From NCBI RefSeq assembly GCF_051062515.1, contig NZ_JAMXEK010000002.1: a stretch of 64,000 bases of DNA; one strand, given 5' to 3'. Position numbers and translations under genes: made by a program. Of this stretch, positions 1 through 9,195 are shown in pieces. Each line of letters opens with the position of its first letter. The stretch's first letter is position 1. The notes beneath the pieces are model-generated. The model was not told the origin of the DNA. It was given only the letters and a program-made list of their open reading frames with translations, and ran no database searches. The DNA is from Aliarcobacter sp017996075 (lineage in GTDB: Bacteria; Campylobacterota; Campylobacteria; Campylobacterales; Arcobacteraceae).

Positions 1-537
1 TTTGATGTAAACAACTATAAAGAGGTACAAAAATTACTTTTTGATTTGGGAAGAATTGAAATAAACAGCAATATATCTTTTCATTTAAATGATATTAGAA
101 AAAACTTAAGATTTATTCCACTTAAAAAAAGTGAAAATAACTTTACCTTTGAGCACTCTTTAGGAAATAGTAAATTTACAAATGGTAACTATGAAATATA
201 TATTGGAAATAACCTAATCACAACTTTATCTCCTCAAATATTTGATAAAAATGGCTCGTTTGACAGTGTTGAGTTAGAAATAGATGGAAAAATAATAAAA
301 AGTAAGTTTGGTCAAATTTTAGAAGTTAAAAAAAGTTTCAAAGTTTTAAAATCACCACTTAGAGTAAATGTTATTGGTTTTAGTAAATCAGGTGTTGATA
401 GTGAAGATAGTTTAGTTCTTAAAAAAAGTGATATGGTAAGTAGCTTTTCAATAGATAATTCTAACAAAAGTTATAGAGTTGAGTTTTATCACGACAATAT
501 ATTTTATGGAATGATTACAATAAAATTTATAGATTAA
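1..537 (+). CDS. C-terminal part of a protein, possibly an M99-type cell-shape carboxypeptidase (5' end outside the window)
   Basis: The reading frame is open from base 1 to the TAA at 535-537, so this is the last 178 codons of a longer gene. A TTG at 46 could start a shorter product but has no ribosome-binding site, and the frame upstream reads as ordinary protein. The visible part is rich in short beta-strand-like segments with no signal peptide or membrane segment, and ends in an aromatic strand around YRVEFYHDNIFYG. This all-beta look and ending remind me of the C-terminal Ig/beta-barrel part of Csd4/Pgp1 (M99) peptidoglycan carboxypeptidases of Campylobacterota. That is a recollection; the catalytic domain would lie upstream and cannot be checked here. 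A strong hairpin follows the stop. Confidence 0.45.
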   Translation, partial: FDVNNYKEVQKLLFDLGRIEINSNISFHLNDIRKNLRFIPLKKSENNFTFEHSLGNSKFTNGNYEIYIGNNLITTLSPQIFDKNGSFDSVELEIDGKIIKSKFGQILEVKKSFKVLKSPLRVNVIGFSKSGVDSEDSLVLKKSDMVSSFSIDNSNKSYRVEFYHDNIFYGMITIKFID

Positions 538-542
538 TAAGT

Positions 543-572
543 TTTAAAGTAGAGTAATAACTCTACTTTAAA
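543..572. terminator. Bidirectional terminator hairpin
   Basis: Perfect 12-bp inverted repeat (arms 543-554 and 561-572, 6-base loop) followed by five T on the plus strand and flanked by a run of A/T on the other side. It sits between two convergent genes; the stop codon of the minus-strand gene lies inside the right arm. Confidence 0.75.
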
Positions 573-757
573 TTTTTCGGTGTACATTTTCCACTAAACT
601 TACAAAGTGGACAAATATCAAAAAGCCCTGCAAGTAATGGAATAACTCCTAAATAAAACCAAATAATACCAGTATAAATCCCAACAATAATTAAAATAAT
701 CCCAGCAACAATTCTAAATGGTCTGCAAAAAGCTCTAATTTTATCAAATGTATTCAT
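563..757 (-). CDS. Small inner-membrane protein, DUF2892/YgaP-like
   Basis: 64 residues. A short basic N-terminus (about residues 5-16, with RAFCRPFR) is followed by two closely spaced hydrophobic helices (about 17-33 and 35-47). This is the layout of the DUF2892 family, the membrane part of YgaP-like proteins. The tail carries CPLCKFSGKC, three cysteines that could bind metal or form disulfides. Many DUF2892 proteins in Campylobacterota stand alone without a rhodanese domain, as here. Function is unknown. It has its own upstream region (758-914) shared divergently with the hydrolase gene. Confidence 0.7.
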   Translation of the reverse strand: MNTFDKIRAFCRPFRIVAGIILIIVGIYTGIIWFYLGVIPLLAGLFDICPLCKFSGKCTPKNLK

Positions 758-914
758 ATTTGAACTCCTTATAATTTATCAAATTATATATAAGATAACT
801 TAATCTAAAATAAATAAGAAAAACTTATAAAATATACTCTTTTTTAAACTATTAAGCTAATTTAATATAGAATTTAATACAAAAAATAATTAAAAATAAA
901 AAGAGAATTATCAT

Positions 915-1619
915 ATGAAAAAAGAGAAAATATATTTTATATCAGGACTTATGACAGATTCTAGGCTTTGGAGTAAAGCATTACCATTTTTGGAAAATGA
1001 GTTTGAAATAGTTCATGTACCTATTCCAAACTCAACAAATTTTGATGAGATTGTAGAGATACTAAATAATCAATTTGAAGAGGAAAAAATAAATATTTTG
1101 GGATTTTCACTTGGTGGTTATATCGCATCTTACTTTACTTGCAAATATCCAAATAAAGTAAAAAGACTATTTACAGTTGCTGCAACGCCTGGAACTACTT
1201 CAAAAATAGAAAAAGTAAGAAGAGAAAAAAAACTCGAAGAGTTCGAAAGTCTAAATGATTTTTTTGGACTTGATTTAGAAAAAGCAATTATGCTTTTAGA
1301 AGAGCAAAATCAAAGTGATATATCTTTGGCTCAAATTATGGTTGATATGTTCAACTCGCTTGGAAGAGATACTTTTATAACTCAACTAAAAAGTACTTTT
1401 AATAGAGTAGATCTATTTGATAAATTAAAAGATAAAAACATTCCTATGTATATGCTTTATAGCTCAAACGATAGGCTTTTGGATTTAGAGGCTTTAGATA
1501 AACTACACAATCAAAAACATAATATTAAACTTATAAAAAGAGATGGAACTAGCCACAATATTCCATTGGAGTTTCCAGAACTTTTTGCTTCTAGTATAAA
1601 GAAGTGGATAAAAGAGTAA
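915..1619 (+). CDS. Alpha/beta hydrolase
   Basis: 234 residues, cytosolic, no signal peptide. The nucleophile elbow GFSLGG puts the catalytic Ser at residue 65; an Asp near 186 (SSNDRLLD) and His214 (TSHNIP) complete a Ser-Asp-His triad at the usual spacing. Phe/Gly at the start (FISGLMTDSRLW) form the oxyanion-hole strand. The family contains esterases, lyases and thioesterases, and the substrate cannot be read from sequence. The start has GAGA upstream. The next gene begins about 50 bases downstream, so co-transcription is possible. Confidence 0.8.
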   Translation: MKKEKIYFISGLMTDSRLWSKALPFLENEFEIVHVPIPNSTNFDEIVEILNNQFEEEKINILGFSLGGYIASYFTCKYPNKVKRLFTVAATPGTTSKIEKVRREKKLEEFESLNDFFGLDLEKAIMLLEEQNQSDISLAQIMVDMFNSLGRDTFITQLKSTFNRVDLFDKLKDKNIPMYMLYSSNDRLLDLEALDKLHNQKHNIKLIKRDGTSHNIPLEFPELFASSIKKWIKE

Positions 1620-1672
1620 GTTTATATCTGTTTTGTTAAACTACGAAAAATTTTAAATAAAAGGAAAATATT

Positions 1673-2266
1673 ATGAGATATGATGTACTAATTATTGGAG
1701 CTGGTGCTTCTGGATTTGCTTGTGCTCTAACTTTAGGAAGTGCAAATGATAAATTTGAATGGGCAAAAAATAAAAAATATTTAATTTTAGATGATAATAA
1801 AAGTGATTTAAATGTTGGAAAATATTTTAATGTTGCTGGAGTTGATAGTGGAATAAATGGTGTTGATTTACTTGCAAAAATGAAAAAACAACTAGAAATA
1901 TATAAAGATGTTGAGTTAAAAAATGAAAAAGCTACTAAAATTGAAAATTTAGGCGAATATTTTAAAATCACAACTGATAGCTCTACTTTTGAAGCCTCTA
2001 TTATCGTTTTAGCAACTGGGCTTCATAAATTTGATATAGAGTGTGAAGGTATAAATGTAAAAGATAATATTTTTGTTCCAAAGCCAAATAATATATATTT
2101 AGAAAATTCAAACAATTTAATATCAAAAAATCTATATGTTGCTGGACTTGCAAGTGGTGTTCCAACAATGTTTTCTTGTGCAAGTGGAGATGGAGCTAAA
2201 GTTGCTTGTGATATTTTTACTCTTTGGAGTGGAAAAATTGCCGTTGTTCACGATGTAAAAGCATAA
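1673..2266 (+). CDS. Single-domain FAD-dependent oxidoreductase (thioredoxin-reductase-like)
   Basis: 197 residues. The N-terminus has the dinucleotide-binding fold GAGASG (residues 9-14). A second FAD motif, VLATG, is at about 112-116, and LYVAGLASG at 154-162 matches the C-terminal FAD-binding GD-type segment, with the Asp of ASGDGAK at 173. Thioredoxin reductases are about 310 residues; this protein lacks the inserted NADPH-binding domain and the redox CxxC. It therefore looks like a minimal FAD-only flavoprotein that needs another electron donor. AAGGAAAA precedes the ATG. A hairpin overlaps its stop codon. Confidence 0.7.
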   Translation: MRYDVLIIGAGASGFACALTLGSANDKFEWAKNKKYLILDDNKSDLNVGKYFNVAGVDSGINGVDLLAKMKKQLEIYKDVELKNEKATKIENLGEYFKITTDSSTFEASIIVLATGLHKFDIECEGINVKDNIFVPKPNNIYLENSNNLISKNLYVAGLASGVPTMFSCASGDGAKVACDIFTLWSGKIAVVHDVKA

Positions 2267-2293
2267 AAAATAGAAGCTTTTGCTTCTATTTTT
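2266..2293. terminator. Bidirectional terminator hairpin
   Basis: Twelve-base-pair perfect inverted repeat (arms 2266-2277 and 2282-2293) with a TTTT loop, A-rich on the left and T-rich on the right, so it can act in both directions between the convergent flavoprotein gene and the gene at 2297-2920. Confidence 0.75.
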
Positions 2294-2296
2294 ATA

Positions 2297-2920
2297 TTAC
2301 TCTTCTACTTTTGATTGTGGATTCTTCAAAGATTCAATTTTTGCATCTATTAGAGCTAAAGTTCTCTCTTGAGTTTTGTATGAAATTTCTGGTAAATTTC
2401 CACCAAACATTTTATTTGCTTCATCAAAACCTTTAACAATTCCATCTCTTCCTTTTTGAAGTTTTTCTAAATCATCTCCAGCAAAACTAAAAACAAAATT
2501 TGAAACTCTATCTGATGTTTGAGTTATTCCAAAAAAACCATTTTCACCTACAAGATCTGTTGCCTCTTGTGGCGATAAATCCATAATTGGTTTTCCTTTA
2601 TAGCCAATATCCTCAAGACTCATATCATTTATTTTACCTTTTCCACTTAAAAAATCCAAAACACTTTGTTGATCTTTTGAAGCATTGAGACCTGCTTGTC
2701 CTACTGAATTACCAGCAGCCATAGCTTTTGCATTCATCTCAAATAAAATATATTGAGCATTCATTGATATAGCAACTTTTGCAGCTGAATTATTTATTAT
2801 CTCTTCAACAGATTTCTCTGTTTTGGGAGCAACTTGCTCTTTTGAACCCTCATCTACCTTTGAAGCAGAATTTTGTTTGAAAGCATTTAAGGCCTGATTT
2901 GTACTATTTTGAATTTGCAT
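2297..2920 (-). CDS. Conserved Campylobacterota protein of unknown function
   Basis: 207 residues, soluble, no signal peptide or membrane segment. The first 45 residues are polar and low in complexity (Asn, Gln, Lys, Glu). The body has a well-structured middle (GKINDMSLEDIGYKGKPI) and a C-terminal helical part. I recognise the general pattern from Campylobacterota genomes, where similar proteins sometimes carry the name 'hydrogenase-4 component G'. No hydrogenase motif is visible and no hydrogenase gene is nearby, so I would not use that name. AAGGAG lies upstream of the ATG. Confidence 0.6.
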   Translation of the reverse strand: MQIQNSTNQALNAFKQNSASKVDEGSKEQVAPKTEKSVEEIINNSAAKVAISMNAQYILFEMNAKAMAAGNSVGQAGLNASKDQQSVLDFLSGKGKINDMSLEDIGYKGKPIMDLSPQEATDLVGENGFFGITQTSDRVSNFVFSFAGDDLEKLQKGRDGIVKGFDEANKMFGGNLPEISYKTQERTLALIDAKIESLKNPQSKVEE

Positions 2921-3054
2921 AGATAACTCCTTATTATTTTAAACATTTTACATTTCTTAAAATTAAATTAATATTAATTTTATTGAATTACTTCCTTTTT
3001 TATAAAAATAATTGTATTATCCAATCTATTAAAGCATTTTATTTAGGATAATAT

Positions 3055-4683
3055 ATGAAAAAAGAAGATTTAAAATATAGCTACAACTTTTTACTAGAGT
3101 ATAAAAAAGCTATAGATGAAAGCTCTATTGTTTCTAAAACAGATAAAAATGGTCTAATAACATTTGTGAACAAAAAATTTTGTGAAATTTCAGGTTACGA
3201 AGAAGATGAATTAATAGGAAAAAGTCACAATATTGTAAGACACCCTAGCATGACAAAAGAGTTTTTTAATAATCTTTGGAAAACTATAACAAATAAAGAG
3301 ATTTTTAAAGGTGTAATTGTAAATAAAAAGAAAAATGGATTAGTATATTATGTAGATACAACTATTATTCCTATTTTAGATGAAAATAAAAATATAGAGG
3401 AATTTATTGCAATAAGACATGATATTACAAAAGTATATGAGCAAAAAAAACTTATAGAAGAACAATTTATGGATGAGTTAACTCTATTACCAAATAGACA
3501 AAAACTTTTAAAAGATTTTAAAGATAACAAAATTCAAAAAATTGCTATGATAAATATAAATAGCTTTAGAGATATAAATAACTTTTATGGTTTTGAAGCA
3601 GGAGATTTAGTACTAAAAAAATTTTCACAAATACTTCTTGATAAAATTTCTAAAAATATAAATTTAGATTTATATAGAGTTGCAAATGATGTTTTTGCGA
3701 TATGTACAAAAAATAAAGATAACCTAGAAGAGATAAGAGATATATGCACAAATATTATTGAAAATGTATCTTTAAATCCAATTTTAATAAATAATAATAG
3801 CTTTTATTTAAGTATATCAATTGGTGTTGCTAGAAATTGTAAAGACACTGCTGTTCAAAATAATCTTTTGTCAAAAGCAGAATATGCACTAAGAATGGCT
3901 AAAAAACGAGATATTTCAATACTTTTTTTAGATGAAAATATAGAACTTTACAATAAATTAAAAGATAATAAAAAGTTAATTGAAGAGTTAAAAAGTTCTC
4001 TTTTTTCAAATAATCTTTTAATATATGGTCAAAAAATAATTAATAATATTTCAAAAAAAGAGAAATATGAGGTACTAATGAGAATTAAACTAGAAGATGG
4101 TTAAATTTTAACACCTTATGGTTTTCTAAAAGAGGCAAAAAAAGCGAAGATATATCTTGGAATGACAAGAATACTTGTAAAAAAAGCTTGTGAATATTTC
4201 AAAGGTAAAGATATTGATTTTAGCTTAAATTTAACTCTTGAAGATATTAAAGACCAATACACTATGGATTTTATTGTTAATGCAATGGAAAAAACAAATA
4301 CTGCAAAACAGATAACTTTTGAGATAGTTGAAAGTGAAGGAATTGAAAGTTTTGCTGAAGTATCAAATTTTATAAAAAAAGCAAAAAAACTTGGTTGTAA
4401 GATTGCTATTGATGATTTTGGTACTGGATACTCAAATTTTGAGTATATAATAAAATTAGATGTTGATTATATAAAAATAGATGGTTCTTTAATAAAAAAT
4501 ATAAATACAGATAACAATCTATATCTCACTGTTCAAACTATTGTTGGATTTGCAAAAGCTCTTAATATAAAAACAGTAGCAGAGTTTGTACATAGTGAAG
4601 ATGTTTTAAATTGTGTAAAAAATCTAGATATAGATTACTCTCAAGGTTTTTTTATTGATGAGCCAAAAGAGTTAATTTTATAA
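3055..4683 (+). pseudogene. PAS-GGDEF-EAL cyclic-di-GMP protein interrupted by one in-frame TAA
   Basis: One frame runs from ATG 3055 to TAA 4683, broken only by TAA at 4102-4104. The part before it encodes a PAS domain (about residues 20-130), a GGDEF domain whose signature is degenerate (VANDVF in place of GGDEF), and the start of an EAL domain (YEVLMR for xEALxR). The part after it continues the EAL domain without loss: NLTLED, a Glu in FEIVESEG, the DDFGTGYS loop, KIDGSLI and the late Glu in TVAEF. The original was probably a PAS-regulated c-di-GMP phosphodiesterase with an inactive cyclase half. The stop removes most of the EAL domain, so without readthrough no active phosphodiesterase is made. 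A sequencing error is possible. An internal ATG at 4162 starts too late to make a full domain. Confidence 0.85.
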
Positions 4684-4741
4684 CACTAACTATTAACAAA
4701 CTTTATATATAATAGTCACTTTAAATTTTTAAAGGCAAATT

Positions 4742-7555
4742 ATGAGTGATACAATAAAAATATTTAATGCAAAAGAGAATAATCTAAAAAATATAAACTT
4801 AGAAATACCGAAAAATAAGCTAATAGTTTTTACAGGGCTTAGTGGTAGTGGTAAATCTACACTAGCTTTTGATACACTTTATGCAGAAGGACAAAGAAGA
4901 TATATAGAGTCTTTATCCTCTTATGCTAGACAGTTTTTGGATAAAGTTGGAAAGCCTGATGTTGAAAGAATTGAAGGATTAACTCCAGCAATTGCAATAG
5001 ACCAAAAAACAACTTCAAAAAATCCAAGATCAACTGTAGGAACTATAACTGAGGTATATGACTACTTTAGACTTTTATATGCAAGAATTGGGGAACAACA
5101 TTGTCATCAATGTAATAAACCAATTTCACAAATGAGTGCTACTGATGTAATAAATCAGGTGTTATCTTTACCAAATGAAGCGAAACTTATAATATTAGCA
5201 CCTTTAATAAATAGAAAAAAAGGAAGCTTTACTGATTTACTTGAAACTCTTCGAGCAAAAGGTTATGTAAGAGCTATGATAGATGGAGTAATGGTAAGAC
5301 TTGATGAAGATATTGAGTTAGAAAAAACAAAAATGCATACAATCAAAGTTGTAATAGATAGAGTTACAGCAAATGAAACAAATAGAGATAGAATTGCTCA
5401 AGATGTTGAAAAAGGTCTAAAAGAGAGCTTTGGGGAGCTTGAAATTGAGATAATAAACCATGAAGAGCTAAGAGTTGAAAAAAACATTCACTACTCAGAG
5501 CATATGGCTTGTTTTGATTGTAAAATTTCATTTGAACCACTTGAACCAATATCTTTCTCTTTTAATTCACCAAAAGGTGCTTGTAGCTCTTGTGATGGTT
5601 TGGGAATAAGATATGCACTTGATATGAAAAAAGTTATTGATGAAGATTTAGCTATTGAAGATGGTGCAATAAAGATAATATATGGTTTTAACAAAGGGTT
5701 CTATTTTAAAATGCTAATAGCTTTTTGTGAACAATCTCAAATAAATATAAAAACTCCTTTTAGAGAGTTAGAAGAACATCAAAAAAAATCTATTTTGCAT
5801 GGAACTGTTGATGAGGTAAAATTCTTTTGGAAAAAACACAAACTAACAAGAAAATGGGATGGTGTTGTAAAATTAGCATATGATATGATAAAAGATGAAA
5901 AAGAGATGGCTGAATTTATGACAGAAAAGAGATGTGACTCTTGCAATGGAAATAGACTAAAACCAGCTAGCCAAACTGTATATGTAGCTAAAAAAACTAT
6001 TCCTGAAATTTTAAATATTCCAATAGAAGAAGCTCATAGTTTTTTTCAAGATGAAAACAATTTTTCATATTTAAGTGAACAAAATAAGATGATTGCAGCT
6101 CCTATTTTGAAAGAGATAAAAGAGAGAATTTTCTTTTTATATGATGTTGGTTTAGGATATATTACTTTAGGAAGAGATGCAAGAACAATAAGTGGTGGAG
6201 AAGCCCAAAGAATAAGAGTTGCTTCACAAATTGGAAGTGGTTTAACTGGGGTTATGTATGTACTAGATGAACCATCTATTGGACTTCATGAAAGAGATAC
6301 TAGTAAGCTAATAAAGACATTAAGAGCGCTACAAGAAAAAGGGAATACTGTAATTGTAGTTGAACATGACAAAGAGACTATACAGTCTGCTGATTTTATT
6401 GTTGATATTGGACCAAATGCAGGAAAATTTGGTGGAGAAGTAGTATTTGCTGGAACTTTAGAAAAAATGAAAAAAGCAAAAACTCTAACTGCTTTATATG
6501 TAACAGAAGCAAAAAAAGTTGAATATCCTCATAATAGAAAACAAGAAGATTATATTGAAATAAAAAATGTAAATATAAACAATATAAAAAATCTAGATGT
6601 AAAACTTCCTCTTAGAAACCTAGTAAGTATTACAGGAGTTAGTGGAAGTGGTAAATCTTCACTTATTCTTCAAACACTACTTCCTGTTGCTCAAGAGCTT
6701 TTAAATCGTGCTAGAAAAGTAAAAAAAGTTGATGGAGTAGAAATAGATGGTTTGGAAAAACTTGATAAAGTTATATATCTTGACCAAAGCCCAATAGGTC
6801 GTACTCCTAGAAGTAATCCAGCAACTTACACAGGACTTATGGACGAAATAAGGGACCTTTTTAGTAAAACAAAAGAAGCTAGTCTTAGGGGGTATAAGAT
6901 TGGACGGTTTTCATTTAATGTAAAAGGTGGGAGATGTGAAAAATGTCAAGGTGAAGGTGAAATTAAAATCGAAATGCACTTTTTACCAGACATTATGGTT
7001 AAGTGTGATGTTTGTAATGGAGATAGATACAATGCTCAAACTCTTGAAATAGTTTATAGAGGAAAAAATATATCGGAAGTTCTAAATATGAGTGTAGATG
7101 AAGCTTTAGAGTTTTTTGCTAAAGTGCCAAAACTAAAAGCAAAACTTCAAACTCTAAGCGATGTAGGACTTGGATATATCACTTTAGGACAAAATGCTGT
7201 AACTTTAAGTGGCGGAGAAGCACAAAGAATAAAATTAAGTAAAGAGTTAAGTAAGAAAGACACAGGAAATACTTTATATATTTTAGATGAACCTACAACT
7301 GGACTTCACTTTGCAGATGTTGATAGACTTACAAAAGTTCTACATCATTTAGTTGAACTTGGAAACTCAGTACTTGTAATAGAACATAATCTTGATGTTA
7401 TAAAAAACTCTGATTTTGTAATAGACATTGGTCCTGAAGGTGGAGATAAAGGTGGGAAAATTGTAGATATGGGAACACCTGAATTTTTAGCACAAAATCA
7501 TAAAAATAGTGGCTCATATACAGGTTACTATTTGGATAAAGAGATAAATAAGTAG
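4742..7555 (+). CDS. uvrA: Excinuclease ABC subunit UvrA
   Basis: 937 residues, normal for UvrA. It is the damage-recognition ATPase of nucleotide excision repair, acting with UvrB and UvrC in the cytosol. There are two ABC ATPase modules: Walker A GLSGSGKST at 32-40 and GVSGSGKSS near 633, each with an SGGEAQRI signature and a following LDEP Walker B. Zinc-binding cysteine pairs are visible in the first module (CHQC, CFDC, CSSC, CDSC) and in the second (CEKC and CDVC). A TATAAT at 4708-4713 is a likely -10 box. AAAGG precedes the ATG. Transcribed alone. Confidence 0.97.
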   Translation: MSDTIKIFNAKENNLKNINLEIPKNKLIVFTGLSGSGKSTLAFDTLYAEGQRRYIESLSSYARQFLDKVGKPDVERIEGLTPAIAIDQKTTSKNPRSTVGTITEVYDYFRLLYARIGEQHCHQCNKPISQMSATDVINQVLSLPNEAKLIILAPLINRKKGSFTDLLETLRAKGYVRAMIDGVMVRLDEDIELEKTKMHTIKVVIDRVTANETNRDRIAQDVEKGLKESFGELEIEIINHEELRVEKNIHYSEHMACFDCKISFEPLEPISFSFNSPKGACSSCDGLGIRYALDMKKVIDEDLAIEDGAIKIIYGFNKGFYFKMLIAFCEQSQINIKTPFRELEEHQKKSILHGTVDEVKFFWKKHKLTRKWDGVVKLAYDMIKDEKEMAEFMTEKRCDSCNGNRLKPASQTVYVAKKTIPEILNIPIEEAHSFFQDENNFSYLSEQNKMIAAPILKEIKERIFFLYDVGLGYITLGRDARTISGGEAQRIRVASQIGSGLTGVMYVLDEPSIGLHERDTSKLIKTLRALQEKGNTVIVVEHDKETIQSADFIVDIGPNAGKFGGEVVFAGTLEKMKKAKTLTALYVTEAKKVEYPHNRKQEDYIEIKNVNINNIKNLDVKLPLRNLVSITGVSGSGKSSLILQTLLPVAQELLNRARKVKKVDGVEIDGLEKLDKVIYLDQSPIGRTPRSNPATYTGLMDEIRDLFSKTKEASLRGYKIGRFSFNVKGGRCEKCQGEGEIKIEMHFLPDIMVKCDVCNGDRYNAQTLEIVYRGKNISEVLNMSVDEALEFFAKVPKLKAKLQTLSDVGLGYITLGQNAVTLSGGEAQRIKLSKELSKKDTGNTLYILDEPTTGLHFADVDRLTKVLHHLVELGNSVLVIEHNLDVIKNSDFVIDIGPEGGDKGGKIVDMGTPEFLAQNHKNSGSYTGYYLDKEINK

Positions 7556-7634
7556 TCTTTTTTTTATTAAACAAAAAGCACATAAAAAGAGATATTTTGA
7601 TAGGATAATAAAACACAATTTATGAAGGAAAATA

Positions 7635-8585
7635 ATGAAATTTAAAGTATTTGTAGATGGACAACACGGAACAACTGGATTAAAAATTCACGAATTATTA
7701 GAACAAAGAGATGAGATAGAGCTTTTAGAAATAGATGAAAAAGATAAAAAAAATATAGAAAAAAGAAAAGAGCTTTTAAATAGTGCTGATTTAGTATTTT
7801 TATGCCTTCCAGATGATGCTGCAATTGAGTCTGTAAGTTTAATCGAAAATGAAAATGTAAAGGTAATAGATGCAAGTACAGCACATAGAACCAATCCATC
7901 TTGGGTTTATGGTATTCCTGAGCTTACAAGCAAACAAAGAGATAAAATTAAAAATTCAAAAAGAGTTTGTGTACCTGGTTGCCATGCAAGTGGACTAATA
8001 ATCTCTATGAAACCTCTTTTTAGAGATAAAATTTTAGGAAAAAATCATAAACTTATTTGCCACTCAATAACTGGATATAGTGGCGGTGGAAGTTCAATGA
8101 TAAATGATTACGAAAATGGTGATTTTGAAATTTTTGGAGCTCAAAGACCATATTCTTTAGGTTTAAATCATAAACATTTACCTGAAATGAAATATGTTTT
8201 AAAAACAAACAAAGCCCCTATTTTTACACCAAGTGTTGGGAATTTTAAGCAAGGTATGCTTGTAATGTCATACATTGAAAAAAAGAGCATGAAAAAATCA
8301 AAAAATCGTGAAGAGCTTATAAAAGTTTATAAAGATTATTATGCTGATGAGCTTTTTATCAAAATAATTGAAAACAATGAAGAATATCTAGAAAATGGTT
8401 TTTTAAATCCAATGAGATGTAACAATACAAATAGTATAGAAGTATCAATTTATGAAAACAAAACAGATTTAGTAATAATCTCAAGACTTGATAATCTAGG
8501 AAAAGGTGCAAGTGGAGCAGCTATTCAGTGTATGAATATCATGCTAGGACTTGAGGAGAGAAAAGGTTTGGAGATAAAACTCTAA
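7635..8585 (+). CDS. argC: N-acetyl-gamma-glutamyl-phosphate reductase (type 2)
   Basis: 316 residues. It catalyses the third step of arginine synthesis, NADPH-dependent reduction of N-acetylglutamyl phosphate to the semialdehyde. The N-terminus carries the nucleotide-binding strand KVFVDGQHGTTG, and the catalytic cysteine is Cys116 in VPGCHASG. The length and the GQHGTTGL start fit the shorter type 2 subfamily rather than the ~345-residue type 1. A good ribosome-binding site (GAAGGA) lies before the ATG. No other arg gene is adjacent. Confidence 0.93.
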   Translation: MKFKVFVDGQHGTTGLKIHELLEQRDEIELLEIDEKDKKNIEKRKELLNSADLVFLCLPDDAAIESVSLIENENVKVIDASTAHRTNPSWVYGIPELTSKQRDKIKNSKRVCVPGCHASGLIISMKPLFRDKILGKNHKLICHSITGYSGGGSSMINDYENGDFEIFGAQRPYSLGLNHKHLPEMKYVLKTNKAPIFTPSVGNFKQGMLVMSYIEKKSMKKSKNREELIKVYKDYYADELFIKIIENNEEYLENGFLNPMRCNNTNSIEVSIYENKTDLVIISRLDNLGKGASGAAIQCMNIMLGLEERKGLEIKL

Positions 8586-8604
8586 ACCTAAATTCCCCTA
8601 TTTC

Positions 8605-9195
8605 TTATTCTTTATTTAAATATTCCTTAAAATCTTTTAAAAATTTCTCTAACTCATTTTCAATATCATCTTTGCTTATTCCATTTTGCAATGCACCTTT
8701 TTTTACACTATTTTGAAAAAGTTTAGTTATTTTTCCATCTTCAAAAATTTTATATACAAAATATTCATTTTGTGAATTATTATTTAAATCTAAACTGCTA
8801 GAAAAACTACCACTTGAATCATTTATCAAATTAATTTTTGAATCTTTAAACATTTTTTCAAGTTCACCATTTACCGCTATTTGCTTGATAAGCCAAGGAG
8901 TATTTGATATATTTGCAACTAAAACTATATTTTCGTCTATATTTTTTTTATACAACTCACTAAAAACTGCCAAAGTATCATGATTTAAAACTATCAAATA
9001 TAATGGAAATTTTTTGAAAAAATCATCTTTTTTTGTATAGTTATTTCCATTTACCACATCAAAAAAACTAGGTATATATTTAAAATCTAATTCTTTGTCG
9101 CTTTTATCCTCTTTTATACTAGAAGGAATTGTAAAATATATCAAAAATCCAAATCCAACAACAAACAACAAAACAACTTTGAAAATATTTTTCAT
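8605..9195 (-). CDS. Membrane-anchored protein of unknown function
   Basis: 196 residues. An uncleaved-looking N-terminal hydrophobic segment (about residues 5-25) suggests an inner-membrane anchor with the rest in the periplasm. The remainder is mixed alpha/beta; a segment with LYLIVLNHD and then NIVLVANISNTPWL looks like alternating strands as in thioredoxin-like folds, but there is no CxxC. Its ATG overlaps the stop of the upstream FAD oxidoreductase by four bases, so the two are translationally coupled and probably work together. I do not recognise the family. Confidence 0.6.
   Translation of the reverse strand: MKNIFKVVLLFVVGFGFLIYFTIPSSIKEDKSDKELDFKYIPSFFDVVNGNNYTKKDDFFKKFPLYLIVLNHDTLAVFSELYKKNIDENIVLVANISNTPWLIKQIAVNGELEKMFKDSKINLINDSSGSFSSSLDLNNNSQNEYFVYKIFEDGKITKLFQNSVKKGALQNGISKDDIENELEKFLKDFKEYLNKE

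Noticed and set aside
4162..4683. Separate EAL gene starting at 4162
   Set aside because: It is in the same frame as the upstream PAS-GGDEF part with uninterrupted homology before the ATG; the piece is the rest of a nonsense-interrupted gene.
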